64,000 nt of DNA. Source: Porogramme epimiltina. Taxonomy: Eukaryota > Basidiomycota > Agaricomycetes > Polyporales > Polyporaceae. The stretch lies in assembly GCA_900155495.1 (NCBI GenBank), contig FTLJ01000249.1, positions 30,846 to 94,845 on the forward strand, given 5' to 3'. This document shows, piece by piece, positions 25,306 to 37,583 of the stretch (its first letter is position 1; each line of letters begins with the position of its first letter). The notes beneath the pieces are model-generated. The model saw only the letters and a program-made list of their open reading frames with translations. It was not told where the DNA came from and made no database searches. The position numbers and the translations under genes were made by a program.

Positions 25306-25987
25306 GGTCCGTGAACGTTGCGAAGAACAAGCACAGGCCAGTGGCGGCGGGAGGCAGTCCTGGTCTCGGCTCCAGCCAGGGCCATGACGCAACCAGCCAA
25401 ACACGACCAAGCAATATCACGTGAGCGGTGCAAAATTCACTGGCGCACGGGCGCGACGCGCTTGTCTCTTGCCTTTCCATCCTCTTCCTCTTCCCTCTCT
25501 TCTCATACAGCGTTCATAGGTTCAAGATAGGCATGCGGCAGTCAGCCTTCTTATCAGCTTTGACACTATGTTGGCTACCGGGTGAGTATCTCTGCTGAGT
25601 TCTTCGCTCTTTTGCATGATGGTACTTTTGTAATTTGCGTTCGATCGCTCTCGCCCCCACACCAAAGGGGCACACTCGCCGGTGAGCCCTGGGGCCGAGG
25701 GTATGAGACAACTTTTCTTTTGCTGATTCCATCCTTGCATTCTCCGAACTATGCGCTGATCCATTCTCTCCCTAGGCAACCCGTGGCATATTGTGGCAGC
25801 GATTGTATGTACGTAGATACGGAAAATTTCAACACATGTTCCCATCCATCTTTGCTTCCATGAGTGTGCAATACTCGGATGAACTTGAGGATGAGTTGCA
25901 AGGAATCGAATAAGCCGCGATGATACAGAAGGGTGAGCGGACTACACAATACGTGGCGAAACATGTCCAAGACGTCCCCCGTCTGCC
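25306..25987. other. Intergenic region between PITH gene and MED25
   Basis: Promoter of the PITH gene and 3' flank of MED25. A pyrimidine-rich run lies near 25480-25510. No further gene seen. Confidence 0.35.
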
Positions 25988-28900
25988 CTACCCCATACCC
26001 CCAAGTGCGCCATTGGGCCCACCGTCCTGACCCCGCTGCAAGAGCGACTGCACCATCTCGTAGCTCAGCGACGGCCCGTTCCCGCTCGGCGTCCTCCGAT
26101 GCATCCCCGCCCCGCCCTGCTGGCCCATCATCCCGCCCTGGCCCTGGCCCTGTGCGCCGCCCATCGCGCCAAAGCTCATGTTCATCCCGCCCATGTTCAT
26201 CGGCCCGCCCATGTTCGCCGCGCCCCCGAACGGCATCCCCACCAAGTTCGCCATCGCCGCCAGCGCCGTCCTGTTAGCCGGCAGCCCGCCCACGCCCTGC
26301 TGCGGGCCCTGCCCCTGCTGTTGCTGCTGCTGCTGGTGCCCGCCCTGGCCCATGATCGGGGTCGCGTTGACCATGCCGTTGAGGATGGCGGAGACGTTGG
26401 GCCCGGGGCCGGCCCCCCACGGGTTCATCATCCCCGGCGCAACCTGAGGGACGAGCGGGCCCTGCGGGCCCTGTTGTTGCTGCTGCTGCTGGGGCAGCCC
26501 GAGCCCCATTTGCGCTTGCATCTGCGCTTGCGCGGCCTGCTGCTGCAAGTGCTGTTGGTGTTGCGCCTGTGCCTGCGCCTGCGCCTGCGCCTGCTGCTGA
26601 GCCTGCTGGACCTGCTGCTGCATCTGCTGGGCCTGTTGAGCCTGCTGGGCCTGCTTGAATCGTATCACGAACGCCCGCGCGACCTCCATCTTCCTTTCGG
26701 GACCGAGCCTGCAGAATGCTTGGAATTGTTCGGCGGGCATTTGCGACTGCAGCAGATGCAGGAACTGCGCAGGGAACGGCTGCGCCCCGGCCGCGGTAGG
26801 GTTCGTAGGCACGGGTGTGGGGGCGGGGGGCTGAGGGGTCGGTGTCGGGTTAGGGTTCGACGAAGGGCCCGCGATCGCGTTCGCGTGGTTCGCCGCTGCT
26901 GCTGGCCCGACGCCCTTCGGCAACTCGGGCATGCCCCCTGGGCCGGGGAAGTATGCGCCAGTCAACGTCTTGAACGGGAAGATCAGCAACCGGTTCTCCG
27001 GGGCTGCCCCAGGGTGTGGTGGCCAAGCAGCGAGCGCGTACTGGTGGCAACGGGGAGCGCAGTCAGCACAAGGTGCGCCGAACAGGGATCGAGTAGGACA
27101 CGTACGATGTTCTTCTCGGTAAGCAGTCGAAGAAGCCCGCGGAAGTTATCTTCGTTCGCTTTCGCGTCGGGCACGTTTGGTAGAACCTGGAAGACGCACG
27201 GGACATACTTGTACCTCCGTAGCCACTGGGTGAGCATGTCTTGGGGCACCGCCGTGTGCGGCGACGGAGTGAGCGACATCGTCGCCGGCCACGTTTCCGG
27301 GAACCTGCCGATCCTCTTAGTACGTTGTCACCTCTAGCTGAAGGAAGGGAGACACTCACATATTTGCTGCGTGGTCCGGAGGACATCGCGCTAACACGCG
27401 CGTGTACACGTCCTTGCGCACATGCGTCTCCGAGTCGAACCCGCGCCAGGAAAGCGTGCCCTGCCAGGCACCCCGGATTGCTGGCTTGGCCTCCGCGGCG
27501 GGCGCGGATGGCCCCGCCTGCATCGACGAGCCCTGCTGGCCCTGCTGGATCTTCTGCTGGTTCATGAGCTTCTGTATCTGCACCGCCATCTCCGGGGATA
27601 TCTGCTGCGTGGGCGGAGGCTTCAGGACCGCGCCGGCGGCAGCAGCGCCAGCCCCGACGGCTGCGACGCTCTTCGCGGCGGCCATGACTGGGGTCGACAT
27701 GGGCCCCTGCTGGCGCGCGTCTTGCTTGGCCGCTGGGGCCTCCACCTTCGCGGGTGCAGGGGCGGGTCCGCTCGCGCCCGCGCCCGCCGACTGGGATGAC
27801 GGCGCCTGTCCCGAGGCGCCAGGGGCGTTCGCGGGGCCCTTCCCGGACGCCGCCGCGTGCTGAGCCGCGAACGCATGCACCCACTGCTGCTTGAACTGCT
27901 TGAGCTTCTCCGAGCGGGTCCGGATCATCGCCTCGAGCTTGTCCGCCTCCTCCTTCTTCCCTGCCTGCCTGAACGTCGCGAGGGTGGCGATCTGTGCGCG
28001 CAACGCCGACTCCGCTGCCTGCATCTGCGCCATAAACTGTGCGCGGAGAGCGGGGTCTCGTATCGCAGCTTGGATGTCGATAGGGCCCTTGGCAAGCGGA
28101 GCTGCTGTCGGAGCAGCGGGCTGCGCTGGGGCTGGGGCGGGTGCGGACGCTGACGCGGGCGGCGGGGCTACGGGTGCTGGCGCAGGTGCGGGTACGGGTG
28201 CGGATGGTTGAGCGGGTGGCGGCGCGGAGGCGGGTGGTGGCGCGGTGGTGGAGGCAGAGGCAGGGATGCGTGTTAAAGGAGGATGTGATGGTGCAGATGG
28301 TGCGGAAGGTGCGGGTGGCGACGATGAGGGAGGAGCTGCGGGGGCAACCGCGGGCGACTTCTGCGGGGAGCTAGCCTGTGTCTTCGTCCGCTTCGCATTG
28401 TCCGGACTACGGTCTGCGCCTGACCCATTCATGGCTCGCTTCGTCCCTGTGCACATCGTTGAGCCATATTCAACGTGGTTGGCGAGAAAACTCACCCTTC
28501 TGCGGGAAACCGATGATATGAACAGAGTGGGGCGCGCGAACAGGGAACCACGGGGACTGCATAGGACCTGTAGCGACCTGGAAAATGTCAGGAAGACCGC
28601 ATTATAACGCTTGGAAAACCACACACTGCCGTCTGGAGCTCCATAAATCGAGGTATTGATCCGACTAGAACGGTGCTGTAGTGGATATTGCGCTATCGCG
28701 CCGTCAGTGATCACAGCGCACAGGTACGAACTATCAACGCACGTCGCTGAGAGCTTTTGGGAGCGTTTTCCAAGTGAGCAGGTCTAACGCGGGCGAGACA
28801 TTCCACATCGGATGCTCGGCGGAGTCTGGTGGTGTGGTTGCAAAATGGATGATATGATAGATATGTCCTGGTTCGGATCGCTGGTACGTGTGAGTGTCTT

Positions 28901-30010
28901 CGTTGACGGGAGGATATTCGGACGTACTTCGGTTTTGTATGTGTCAAACAACTATGGAATAAGGGTTAACACACATACGCGAGTGAGGTAACTAGAAGAA
29001 TGAAGGGATTGTCTACACAGAACAGACGCATCAACGGAGTGGTGTCTTCGAAAAACATTACGCGATCGCGGGGAGGATTGGTGTCTGTGGTCCCTTCCCG
29101 TTCACTAGCCAAATGGGCGTTCTGCTATGCGCAACGCATTATGGCGATCGTGTTTAGATGCATACAAGGACGGAGGATTCCCGAGGAATCACAAGTCGAG
29201 CGTACGCGCCATTCAGAACGAAGGTGCAACACCGTCTTTCACGCTATGGATACCAGCATGCCACTGCTCGCCATAGGAATCCACTGCAACGAGCCGCTCT
29301 ATGAATCGATGCTCTCGGTGGGCTATGGGAAGAAATAGCCAGTCATCCTGACTGTGAAGGGGTCGCAGCGGGCCCGCTCACAGACAGGAAGAACGGCAGA
29401 GTCACATCTCACAAAACACGAAGCCGTGGATAGCCCATTTACGGACAGGAAGAACGAGCCAGTCGTGCCCTACAAGACACCATCACTGCTCACGTGTCTT
29501 ACGAGCTCTAGTGCATGCGTACGACACATGTCCGGCTCTTCTAAACGGCACCCAACTCCGCGCATTCTCCATGAAAACAGTATAACGTACCTCAAGAGCC
29601 GCAACGAGTCCTTCCAACGCAGCCATCCCTTTACCCCCTCCAGAGCCAGTTTGCCCAAGCCCGTACTCATGTGGAGCTTCTCGCAGAGTGTTCATGACGA
29701 CTTGAGGCGCGCCGAAGTAGATCTTCCTGAGGATGGGGGTTGGCTGGGTGTCCGCTGTGCCATAGGTGACCACGCTCAGACTCAACTGCCGCAAGGCAAG
29801 GACTTAGGGACATCTCTAGGAGGTCAACGAATGCGGGCCACTCACAGATGAGGGGGAGGTGGGTTGGGCCTCGCCCAGTCGCATGAGGAGCGGGACAAGG
29901 TAGTCGGCGAGAAGTTGTGGCCAGTCGGCGGAGAGAGCGAGCGATGCCTCAATGACGCATGCCACGGCTCTAGTGTCCGATGGGGCTTTCGTTTCCGTAG
30001 GTCGACTCAT
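25988..30010 (-). CDS. MED25: Mediator of RNA polymerase II transcription subunit 25
   Basis: Nuclear coactivator subunit that links transcription factors to RNA polymerase II. Nine exons give 1000 residues: 29846-30010, 29591-29785, 28928-28951, 28743-28880, 28625-28675, 28496-28577, 27360-28446, 27106-27313 and 25988-27040; all phases agree. Residues 1 to about 220 form the N-terminal VWA domain (ADWPQLLADYLVPLLMRLG, GGGKGMAALEGLVAALE, HIYHIIHF, PWFPVRAPHSVHIIGFPQ). A long Ala/Pro/Gln linker follows, then the PTOV/ACID-like domain starting at AWQGTLSWRGFDSETH, with ETWPATMSLTPSPHTAVPQD and YVPCVFQVLPNVPDAK. The C-terminus is Gln/Gly/Met-rich with long glutamine runs. Intron 2 is 639 bp, far longer than the rest, and the third exon is only 24 bp. 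A 5' fragment of this gene is copied at 14 kb. The junction between exons 5 and 6 is the least secure. Confidence 0.87.
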
Positions 30011-31099
30011 GGCATAGGCGTTCGTGAACGGAGGGGTGGCTGGTGTCTCCGGACGGCGTTTGAGGCCTCTTTGGGGCGTCGCCTGCCGGACGAAAGCCGC
30101 GGATTATGTTATGCAGTATCAGGGGGAGTTGTTTGCTGTTAGGCCGCCGACGTGGTATTGAACTTGGGAAGACGGAGGGGGAGGAGGAGGAGAACCAGTA
30201 ACAAGTTGGCGAGGGAGGTCGGCGCCGAGGCCCGACCGCGAGAGGGAAGTGCACAAGCGCCCAGGATAAGTAACCGGTGGACGTAAGCGGACTACAGTTA
30301 CGTAAGCTGCGCACAAGACTCCCTCCGAATCCTAGCCTTCCTTCCCTTCCACCAGGCCAGGGCACCAGGCATGTATCCACGTTTCTTCGAACAGCCTCCA
30401 GACACTACGCAGAGAGTACTGGTGCACCACATGCCGCCGCGACGAGCCCCTCTGCCAAGGCCAAGATGTCCTTGCGGCCATCGATCCCAACACAGAGCCT
30501 CGACTTCTCAGCGTCAACCTGCCAAGCTCTAGCGCCCGTAACTGTTGGCGCTCCGGGTGAGACGGGCTTGAAGACTCCTAAGAAACCTCATGGCCTGCAG
30601 CATGACCGTCCTGACAGTCATTTGCGCGCGTGTGAGTACTACTCAAGCTTCCCCGACCTCACGGGCTCGAGGAAATAGGAGGTTTCTGATGCGCCCTACT
30701 ATTTCCAGCGGCACCGATGCCCATTCACCGAGCGCGATCGAGGAACCCGGTCTCCATCGGCTGCTGCGAACCGCACCTTATCAAAGTCCTTCCACTCGCT
30801 GACGCTGAATGTCCGAGGCAGCAGCGTGGGGGCGGCGCTGATTGTTTACTGTCGGCTGTGTTAACGGGCTTCTACTACGACGCCGCGCTGCACAGACACC
30901 ACCGAAGTCCTCCCAAACCCCACGCCCGCGCTCAAAGGGAAACTTCGATACCCTAATACACTCCGCAGTCTGATGGTTCATAAACCTCTCATGTGGGGGA
31001 AGGTGCTCCTTCCGGCTTGGTCTCGTTCCCCGCACCCCACCCGTCGCGAAGGTGAAAGCAGCCGACAGAGGCCTTTCCCTCGTTTCCGCGGATATCGTC
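30011..31099. other. Divergent promoter region between MED25 and copy F1
   Basis: About 1.1 kb separates the start codons of MED25 (-) and F1 (+). The 120 bp next to MED25 resembles the sequence upstream of the MED25 fragment at 14 kb. Short open frames (30277-30678 +) carry no domain signal. Confidence 0.4.
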
Positions 31100-33311
31100 A
31101 TGGTGCTAGACCTCGATGAGTCGCCCTGCTCTAGTCCGGAAGTCCGCGCTATCGGGAAAACATTTGGCGCCGTTTTCGTTGGTATGTGTGTAGGTCTCAT
31201 GTACGTCCCGTCCCATCTATCCAACCTGTAGCATTGTCATGACCCGACTGTTCCTCCCAAGGATGTACGGGCTATCCGCCCACCAAACATGGTTGTATTT
31301 CCGTATGTACAGTGGGGACAAGCGTATTCTAAGGACCATTGTGAGTTAATTGATCCTCGCCTCAAGATGTATGCTGTGCTCACTTCGTAGTCCACATCCA
31401 GGTCATCGTTCTTTTGTGAGCGAAGTGTCATTTGCGGAGATAACGGGCTTCTCATCCTTGTGTGAAGTTCTGCCGATACCTTCCACTCCGTGCTTACTAT
31501 ACTAGTATGGTGCGTGTGTCGAGTCCGATATCACCACGCCATGCTAACGAGCGGAACAGCTACCATTATCTAGTAGCGAGCTTCGCGAACCCTTCTGCGT
31601 TGCTTTATGGAGATTGGTGACGCTATTCCCCTTCGCTGTGTCTTTTGCGTGCTAATACTTGTGGTAGGTCCATCAGGGTATGTCCCATATGAGACTGAAG
31701 TCTTCATCTACGTTTAACATTGCGTACACATGAAAGGTGATCACACCAGTCTCAGTACGTTTGCACTCCCCCAGCTTCCGATCTAGACAGCGTTACTCAC
31801 TCGCCTTAGTCCATAATCATTCTTACAGGACAAGGGTACGCCTTCTGGTGTTATGCGTCTTCTCCGCTTTATGACCATCTCCTAGGTTTTACGCCCGCCG
31901 CGTGTACCAACGTGAGTGACCAAAATGGTTTCTCTACACCTTGTGCTTACAGCATGTAGTGCGTGGAAACCTGCGCTACGTGTCTATGGTGGCAGTAAGT
32001 GGATTTGCACGACGGTCTCCTTCGCCTTGCTGACGTGTCGGCTTCAGGGCGTGTTTGTGTTTGTCGCGGGTGGTACGTCCCTGGTAGTCTTAACGCGTTT
32101 CGTCTCTGACGTACATGATCACAATCCATGGTGATCTAAACTCGCAGGATTCTCAGCGGGTACGTCGTATACACGGCTAGCGATGAGACGGAGCTGACAG
32201 GTGTCCGACAGCGGCTACTATTGAATCGTAAGCATCTACATATGCGATCTTGCTATTAGTCGCTCAACGTACCTCAGATTCATTCGGGCCACCTACGCGG
32301 AATGGCAGCACTGGATTGTACGACTTATATTATACTCTCGTCTTAATAATCTGACAACCTCTTCAGTGGCTCACTTCCGCGGCCTTTGCATCTTCCCTTG
32401 TTGCGGAGGTGATCCTGGTCTTCACTCTCGTGAACTTCCTCAGGAAGAGCCAAACAGGCATAAAACGGCAAGCATGCCACTCCTCTTCTAGTGGTCATCG
32501 ATATTAACTCCCCTTGTTAGGACTGACTCGATGCTGAGGGTCCTCGTCGTGTACACCATTAACGCGGGTAAGTCCTTGTCCCATTCTGAACGGGGCCTCG
32601 CTGATTCCTTCCATGTGTGTCAGGTCTTCTCACCTGGTCTGTACCGCCCATAGACTCCCCTGACCCACAGTACGACTAACGTTCCTGGCGTTCCAGTACG
32701 CTAAGCTCACTCTGCATGATATTCGTACGTGGCAACTCGAACAACACTTTCGGTTCTATCCTCAAACCGTATTTACAGGCTCTGGCACAACCAAAGACGA
32801 TGATCTACGTGGCACTCAATATGCCCGCTACGAAAGGTACGCGCTCTCTGCACATCCCGCGTTTGGCTCGCGCTCATCCGTTGTGGCTGCCCAGCATACA
32901 GCAACTCGGTCCTCGCGGTGTGGGTGTCATACAAACATCTCTCGCGCGTCAGGCACCATACTCACTCCTCGCTTCGTTCAGCCTCAACTCTCGGAAATCA
33001 CTTGTCGATCTGACGCGATCTGACGACTTCGGCACTCTAGGCATGTCAGTGCTGCAACACAACCCGAGTGGTGGCTTCGCTCGCATGCGCCGCATGCCAG
33101 TACCACGCGTGAGCACCTGTCGTCTCTTTAGCTACTGATCGGTGCTCACTGAAATGACCACTGCTGCGCGCACTGTTGATAGTCCATCCTCGACATCGAG
33201 TTCAACGTGAAATCGGAGCTGCGTACCCAAGATAGCACGGGGTCAGGCATCGAGCTTCCTGTCAGACGTAGCAAGGAGGCGGACGAGGTCGCAGAATCTT
33301 CGGCTGTGTAA
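31100..33311 (+). CDS. DUF6534-type multi-pass membrane protein (copy F1)
   Basis: A complete splice chain runs from MVLDLDESPCSSPEV to TAA at 33309-33311. Family landmarks in order: GKTFGAVFVGMCVGLMMYGL, the 14 bp-class exon, ADTFHSVLTILVCYHYLV, the 10 bp exon GTCCATCAGG, the 18 bp exon GTGATCACACCAGTCTCA, FYARRVYQ, the 12 bp exon GATTCTCAGCGG, the 16 bp exon CGGCTACTATTGAATC, FIRATYAEWQHWI, VAEVILVFTLVNFLRKSQ, YTINAG and AYSNSVLAVSLNSRKS. The C-tail (SILDIEFNVKSEL, SKEADEVAESSAV) is hydrophilic. The intron after the LRKSQTGIKR exon starts with GC (GCAAGC), and the paralogue F2 has GC at the same place. Closest relative is F2, 1.2 kb downstream in the same orientation. No defect found. Confidence 0.78.
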
Positions 33312-34470
33312 GTCTGGCGTCGCGAATAGCAAATATTGTTGTACTCTATACTTGGCTAGGACACTATCTCGTGCTAATTCGAGCACGGAGACGACTTCGT
33401 AACATGCGATGGCGCGCTACGTTGGTGGGAGTTCGTCTGACAGTGACACCTGAAGCTCCGGAGAAGGGAGAGGTCATATTGCCTCCCGGATCCGCCCCTG
33501 CACTCTACACAATTGCAACACTTCCCTGCTCCGGAACGGATCGAAAGTTAATAAAGTACATCTCTGCGTTGAACCGAAAAACTGATGCTGGTGTTACATA
33601 GTAGTCATAATAGGCCAGTTCTAGACCGCCGGGGGACAGGAACCAATTAACGCCTTTTAGTCACGTGCACCATCATCACCTAAAAAAGTCGCGAGTTCGA
33701 CTCCGACTCCGGCCCTCTGACTTGTTTTGTACCTTGAAGAAATGGGCGTATACAGCGTGCATGGTCAGATACCATACCCCAAGGGAGTGTCTAATGCCAG
33801 CTACAAGGGTACTTTAAACGCTAGCAAGCATGTCATACGGCACAGACAGACGGACCTGACAGCACGCCACGTACGAACGTTATGACACAGTAAGTCCGTT
33901 TCTTCTTTAGTGCGTATACTTCGCCGCCTGTGCTGAACTGTTCGGCCCACTAAGTGCTTTATTTGACGCGTTTCACACACCTCACTGCTGCAGCATTGTC
34001 GTTGATTAAGATCAGCCTCAAGCTCGAGCAAGTTCTCGTGCTTTACATCAAATCGATCTTCGACAAGTGTCCATCTTACCACTGAGGAATCACTATGTGC
34101 GTAATGCATTGCCGCCTGAGCCCCCATCCTCTCCGCAATGACTTACTTACGTCGGATCCTTACTGTAGTCATCTTCTTGACAGGGTATCGTTTGAGCTGA
34201 GTCGGCAGACCCATTATACCGGTCGGTAGTGCCTTATATCCGTCTCCCTTTATAATGTCCTCCGGCGAGGTCGTTGACAGTAATGCGAACATCAGGCTGT
34301 GTCGTTGACATCTCCCTATCATCATCGCCCCTTAGTGTTTAGGAATTAAACCTCTGCCGCCTTCGAGCGTTAGCCTATCGTAGTACTCTAGAGGATCACA
34401 ACTTTTGCCACGAAGAAATACTGAAACACGTAAGACTTAAATCAGTAAGTAGGAGCTCGAGGCAGGGGAT
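33312..34470. other. Intergenic region between copies F1 and F2
   Basis: 3' flank of F1 and promoter of F2. A TTCGACTCC word near 33695 resembles a tRNA T-loop, but no tRNA fold could be built. No gene seen. Confidence 0.35.
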
Positions 34471-34480
34471 ATATATAAAA
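34471..34480 (+). promoter_or_regulatory. TATA box of copy F2
   Basis: ATATATAAAA about 65 bp upstream of the start codon at 34543, a strong core-promoter candidate. Confidence 0.5.
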
Positions 34481-34542
34481 CGATATGCCCTGAGAGTCAT
34501 CTTCCCCCTCTTCTCTTAGTGGTCCATACGTGCTTATGATCC

Positions 34543-36752
34543 ATGCGCTACCTATCGCGAGACCAAGATACGTTTCCGGCAACACTGGGCGTAGCCCCTC
34601 TTAGCCAAACTTTTGGCGCCGTTTTCATGGGAATGTGTTTCGGCTTAGTGTGGGTGCCACGACTACTCTGTGCACCGGCCCTTCGCGTCATCGCTCACTT
34701 TGCTTTTCTCAGGATGTATGGGTTGTCAGACATGGAGGTACTTCCAAATGTACTGTGAAGACAAGCGATCGATGAAAGCCACTGTTGGTCGTATGCGTCT
34801 TACACTTGTCATCTGGAGCTCACCTGCCCTCTCTATCAACCAAGGTGGTTTCCCTATTGTAAGCGAGGAAGTCATTGTGGATACTTTTACTATGATCAAT
34901 CTCAAATACAGTGCAGCGGACACACTTCATACAGTACTGACAGTTCTGATATGGTCCGTCTGTTAGTGATGATACATTTATGATACTCTGACTTGGAACA
35001 GTTACCATTATCTGGTAACGAGCTTCTCCAGCCCATCTTTACTGCAATTCGGAGTTTGGTGAGCTTTCTATCTTGCGTTGGTTAGAAGCTACACTGATAC
35101 GCTTTGGTATAGGCCAATACGGGTATATACTGTCCATCATTGTGGTAGTGCCGTCACTGAGCACAGCTGTGTTCGAAAATAGTTGATGACACTGGTCTCA
35201 GTATGTCCACATGCGCCTCTCGCTACGTTTAGACTAATGTCCTCTTGTCTCCTAGGGCCTCATCGTCTTACAGGGACAGGCGTATGCCATTTCTTCTCAG
35301 CCATGAGAGAATGTCTTCTGACTCATTGTGTAAAGGTTCTACCTACGCAGAGTTTACTTAAGTGAGTTCGTTGTTTACGTATTATCCCCGCAGTGTTAGT
35401 GATTCAATAAACTTAGTAAACCCTCGTCACCGTTACGTTGCAATTTTCGCGGTATGTGTGCTGTTTATACCTCGACCCCCCCTCTGAAAAGTGTGTCTTC
35501 AGGGAGTCTTGATGATTGCGTCGGCAGGTATGCACTATTCCATTATTCACGCGATATCGTCTGATGGGCGCCGTTTGAATAGGATTCACACTCGGTGAGG
35601 TCTACTGTGACATTCAGAGTACATAAACAAGCTCATGTATGAAATGAACAGCCGCTTCCATCCAGGCGTAGGTGCAAAGAGCATGTCCACATCTTTAGAT
35701 CTACTATCATGAACCACATTGCAGGTTCTTGCTACAAACCTATGTGGAATGGCAGAAGTGGACGGTATAGATGCCCACGCTAGTTCTTATCTGCGATATG
35801 CTCACATCCGCACCCACAGTGGCTTACTTCTGCTGCATTTTCGTGTGTTCTGGTAACAGACGTGATGCTTACCTCTGCGCTCGTGCTTTTCCTGAGAAGC
35901 AGTCGCACCGGAATCAACAGGCGAGCTTCAATATGGAAACAGCCAGTTTGTGAACTCAACGAGTTTCAAGGACGGATTCGGTACTCAAAACCCTCGTTGT
36001 GTATACAGTCAATACTGGTAACGGCTTCCTATACCCCTGGCATCACTTTCTGACGTGTCTTTCACTTAGGCATGCTAACTTGGTACGTACTTCATTGCTT
36101 CTGTAGAGGCACACATGTCTTGACACATGTGTGACGTGAAGCACGTTGAGCCTGCTATGTGTCGTCTTCGTGAGTTGCAGTCTTCCCTTTATCTACTCTC
36201 GAGTCTCCAAGGCAAGGCGGGCTTTCAGGCTATTGTGCAACCGAAGAACTTAATATACCTTGCCCTTTGCATACCCACTACAAAATGTATGCATCCAATT
36301 CTGTCCTCCGCTCGATTGCTCACACGCCACCGCCACGTAGCATACATCAACTCCGTACTGGCAGTGTGAGTGTATGCATGTAGCATGCATTCCACATGGA
36401 ACGCTTATATGACAGCAATGATCTTCGCTAGCTTGAACTCGCGAAAAGCCCTGTCCCAATGCCTCTGCTCAGAGAATTTTGGGACATTGGGCATTTCCGC
36501 GCTACAACAGCGTTGCAGTGCCGAGTTTGCCGCCGTGCGGCGCATGCGTGCACCACGGGTGCGTCTATCTCCGCTCATTGTATGGACACAGTATGATAGA
36601 ACTACTTCTGATCATCCGCTTTACGGAAGTCCATCTTGGCCTTCGACTTCGTAGACCCCAATAAGTCCATAAATCAATCATCGATGGCTACCGTGTCAGA
36701 TGGAGATCCGTCCCGAGGTGAAGATCTTTTCAATGTGAGAGCGACGGTGTAG
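34543..36752 (+). pseudogene. DUF6534-type gene copy F2 with an 8 bp deletion in exon 2
   Basis: Starts MRYLSRDQDTFPATLG, then SQTFGAVFMGMCFGL. Exon 2 is 71 bp instead of the 79 bp seen in F1 and A; eight bases are missing where F1 reads AHQ, which breaks the frame before WRYFQMYCEDKRS. The rest is preserved with family exon sizes: AADTLHTVLTVLIC, YHYLVTSF, the 10 and 18 bp exons, FYLRRVY, WLTSAAFSC, VTDVMLTSALVLFLRSSR, YTVNTG, AYINSVLAV, LNSRKALSQ, ending at TAG 36750-36752. One escape exists: an upstream GT at the end of exon 1 and the in-exon acceptor GTTGTCAG would restore the frame with nine fewer residues. I call it a young pseudogene, with possible function through that splice. Confidence 0.6.
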
Positions 36753-37400
36753 ACTGATACAAATGTGAGTACTAATATGTGGTGCTAGTTTCCAGAAGCT
36801 GAATCTACGACAGGCACGGTGCTGTCCCGATACTTATAGCACTGATGATACTTGTGGAAATCCATCCGTTGGAATCAGAACGCGTGGAGCGTGTTGACAT
36901 CCGTAGATACTCTTGGGCCTGACGACATCCAAGGAAGGACGTTTACTAAGCATTCCGTGTGCCTGCAGCCCCGCACGTCCCTGTCATCGGTTTGAGCTCT
37001 TAGCCGATAGTAGATTCTGGAAATGGTGAGCCACGGCATGCGGAATGTATGGGTATGGTTCTCCTCTTATTCGGGACGCCTTCTCTGATTTCTGAGCGAA
37101 ATCTGGTTATATGTATTCAACTAGAACCCGTGCTTTCTAAATTTAAGCGTTAACAGGCGGCGCATGAGTGGCGCAAACAATGAGAGGCCCCGGAGCCGAT
37201 TATAGAGGAGTTTCAGTGTTCCCTCATCAAGACAATAGCATGATTTCTGTTCAGAGAAGCTTGTAGGATCTATGCCATCATGAGGGTGTAGGTTATACGG
37301 ATCCCTGCTTTCCTGATCTCCGCATGTCTACCATGCATGCACACTGTTGCGAAGGCAGCACATCCGGTGTTTCTCTCTCACATAATACCCCGCAGACGAC
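36753..37400. other. Intergenic region downstream of F2
   Basis: 3' flank of F2 and upstream region of the next membrane-protein gene. Nothing recognised. Confidence 0.35.
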
Positions 37401-37407
37401 TATAAAT
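37401..37407 (+). promoter_or_regulatory. TATA-like box of second membrane-protein family gene
   Basis: TATAAAT about 180 bp upstream of the start codon at 37584; the spacing implies a longer 5' leader. Confidence 0.3.
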
Positions 37408-37583
37408 TTAGACAGGCCACCATCCTCGGGATAGGAGGGTCTTCCCAAGGTCCGGTCTCCACTCCTTGCCCCCCTCGCACGACGATGCCCCATCTTGACA
37501 AGGATTCCCTCGATGCCATTGGGGTCAGCAATCCACTTTAATCTTTGCGTATGGAGCTCACAGACGATTTCCTATAGACCTTC

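Noticed and set aside
26099..27337. 412-codon open frame on the plus strand, Leu/Arg/His-rich
   Set aside because: It is the antisense shadow of the GC-rich glutamine and PTOV-like part of MED25, whose frame and splicing are well supported.
33660..33720. Possible tRNA (TTCGACTCC resembles a T-loop)
   Set aside because: No matching T-stem, anticodon arm or acceptor stem could be drawn.
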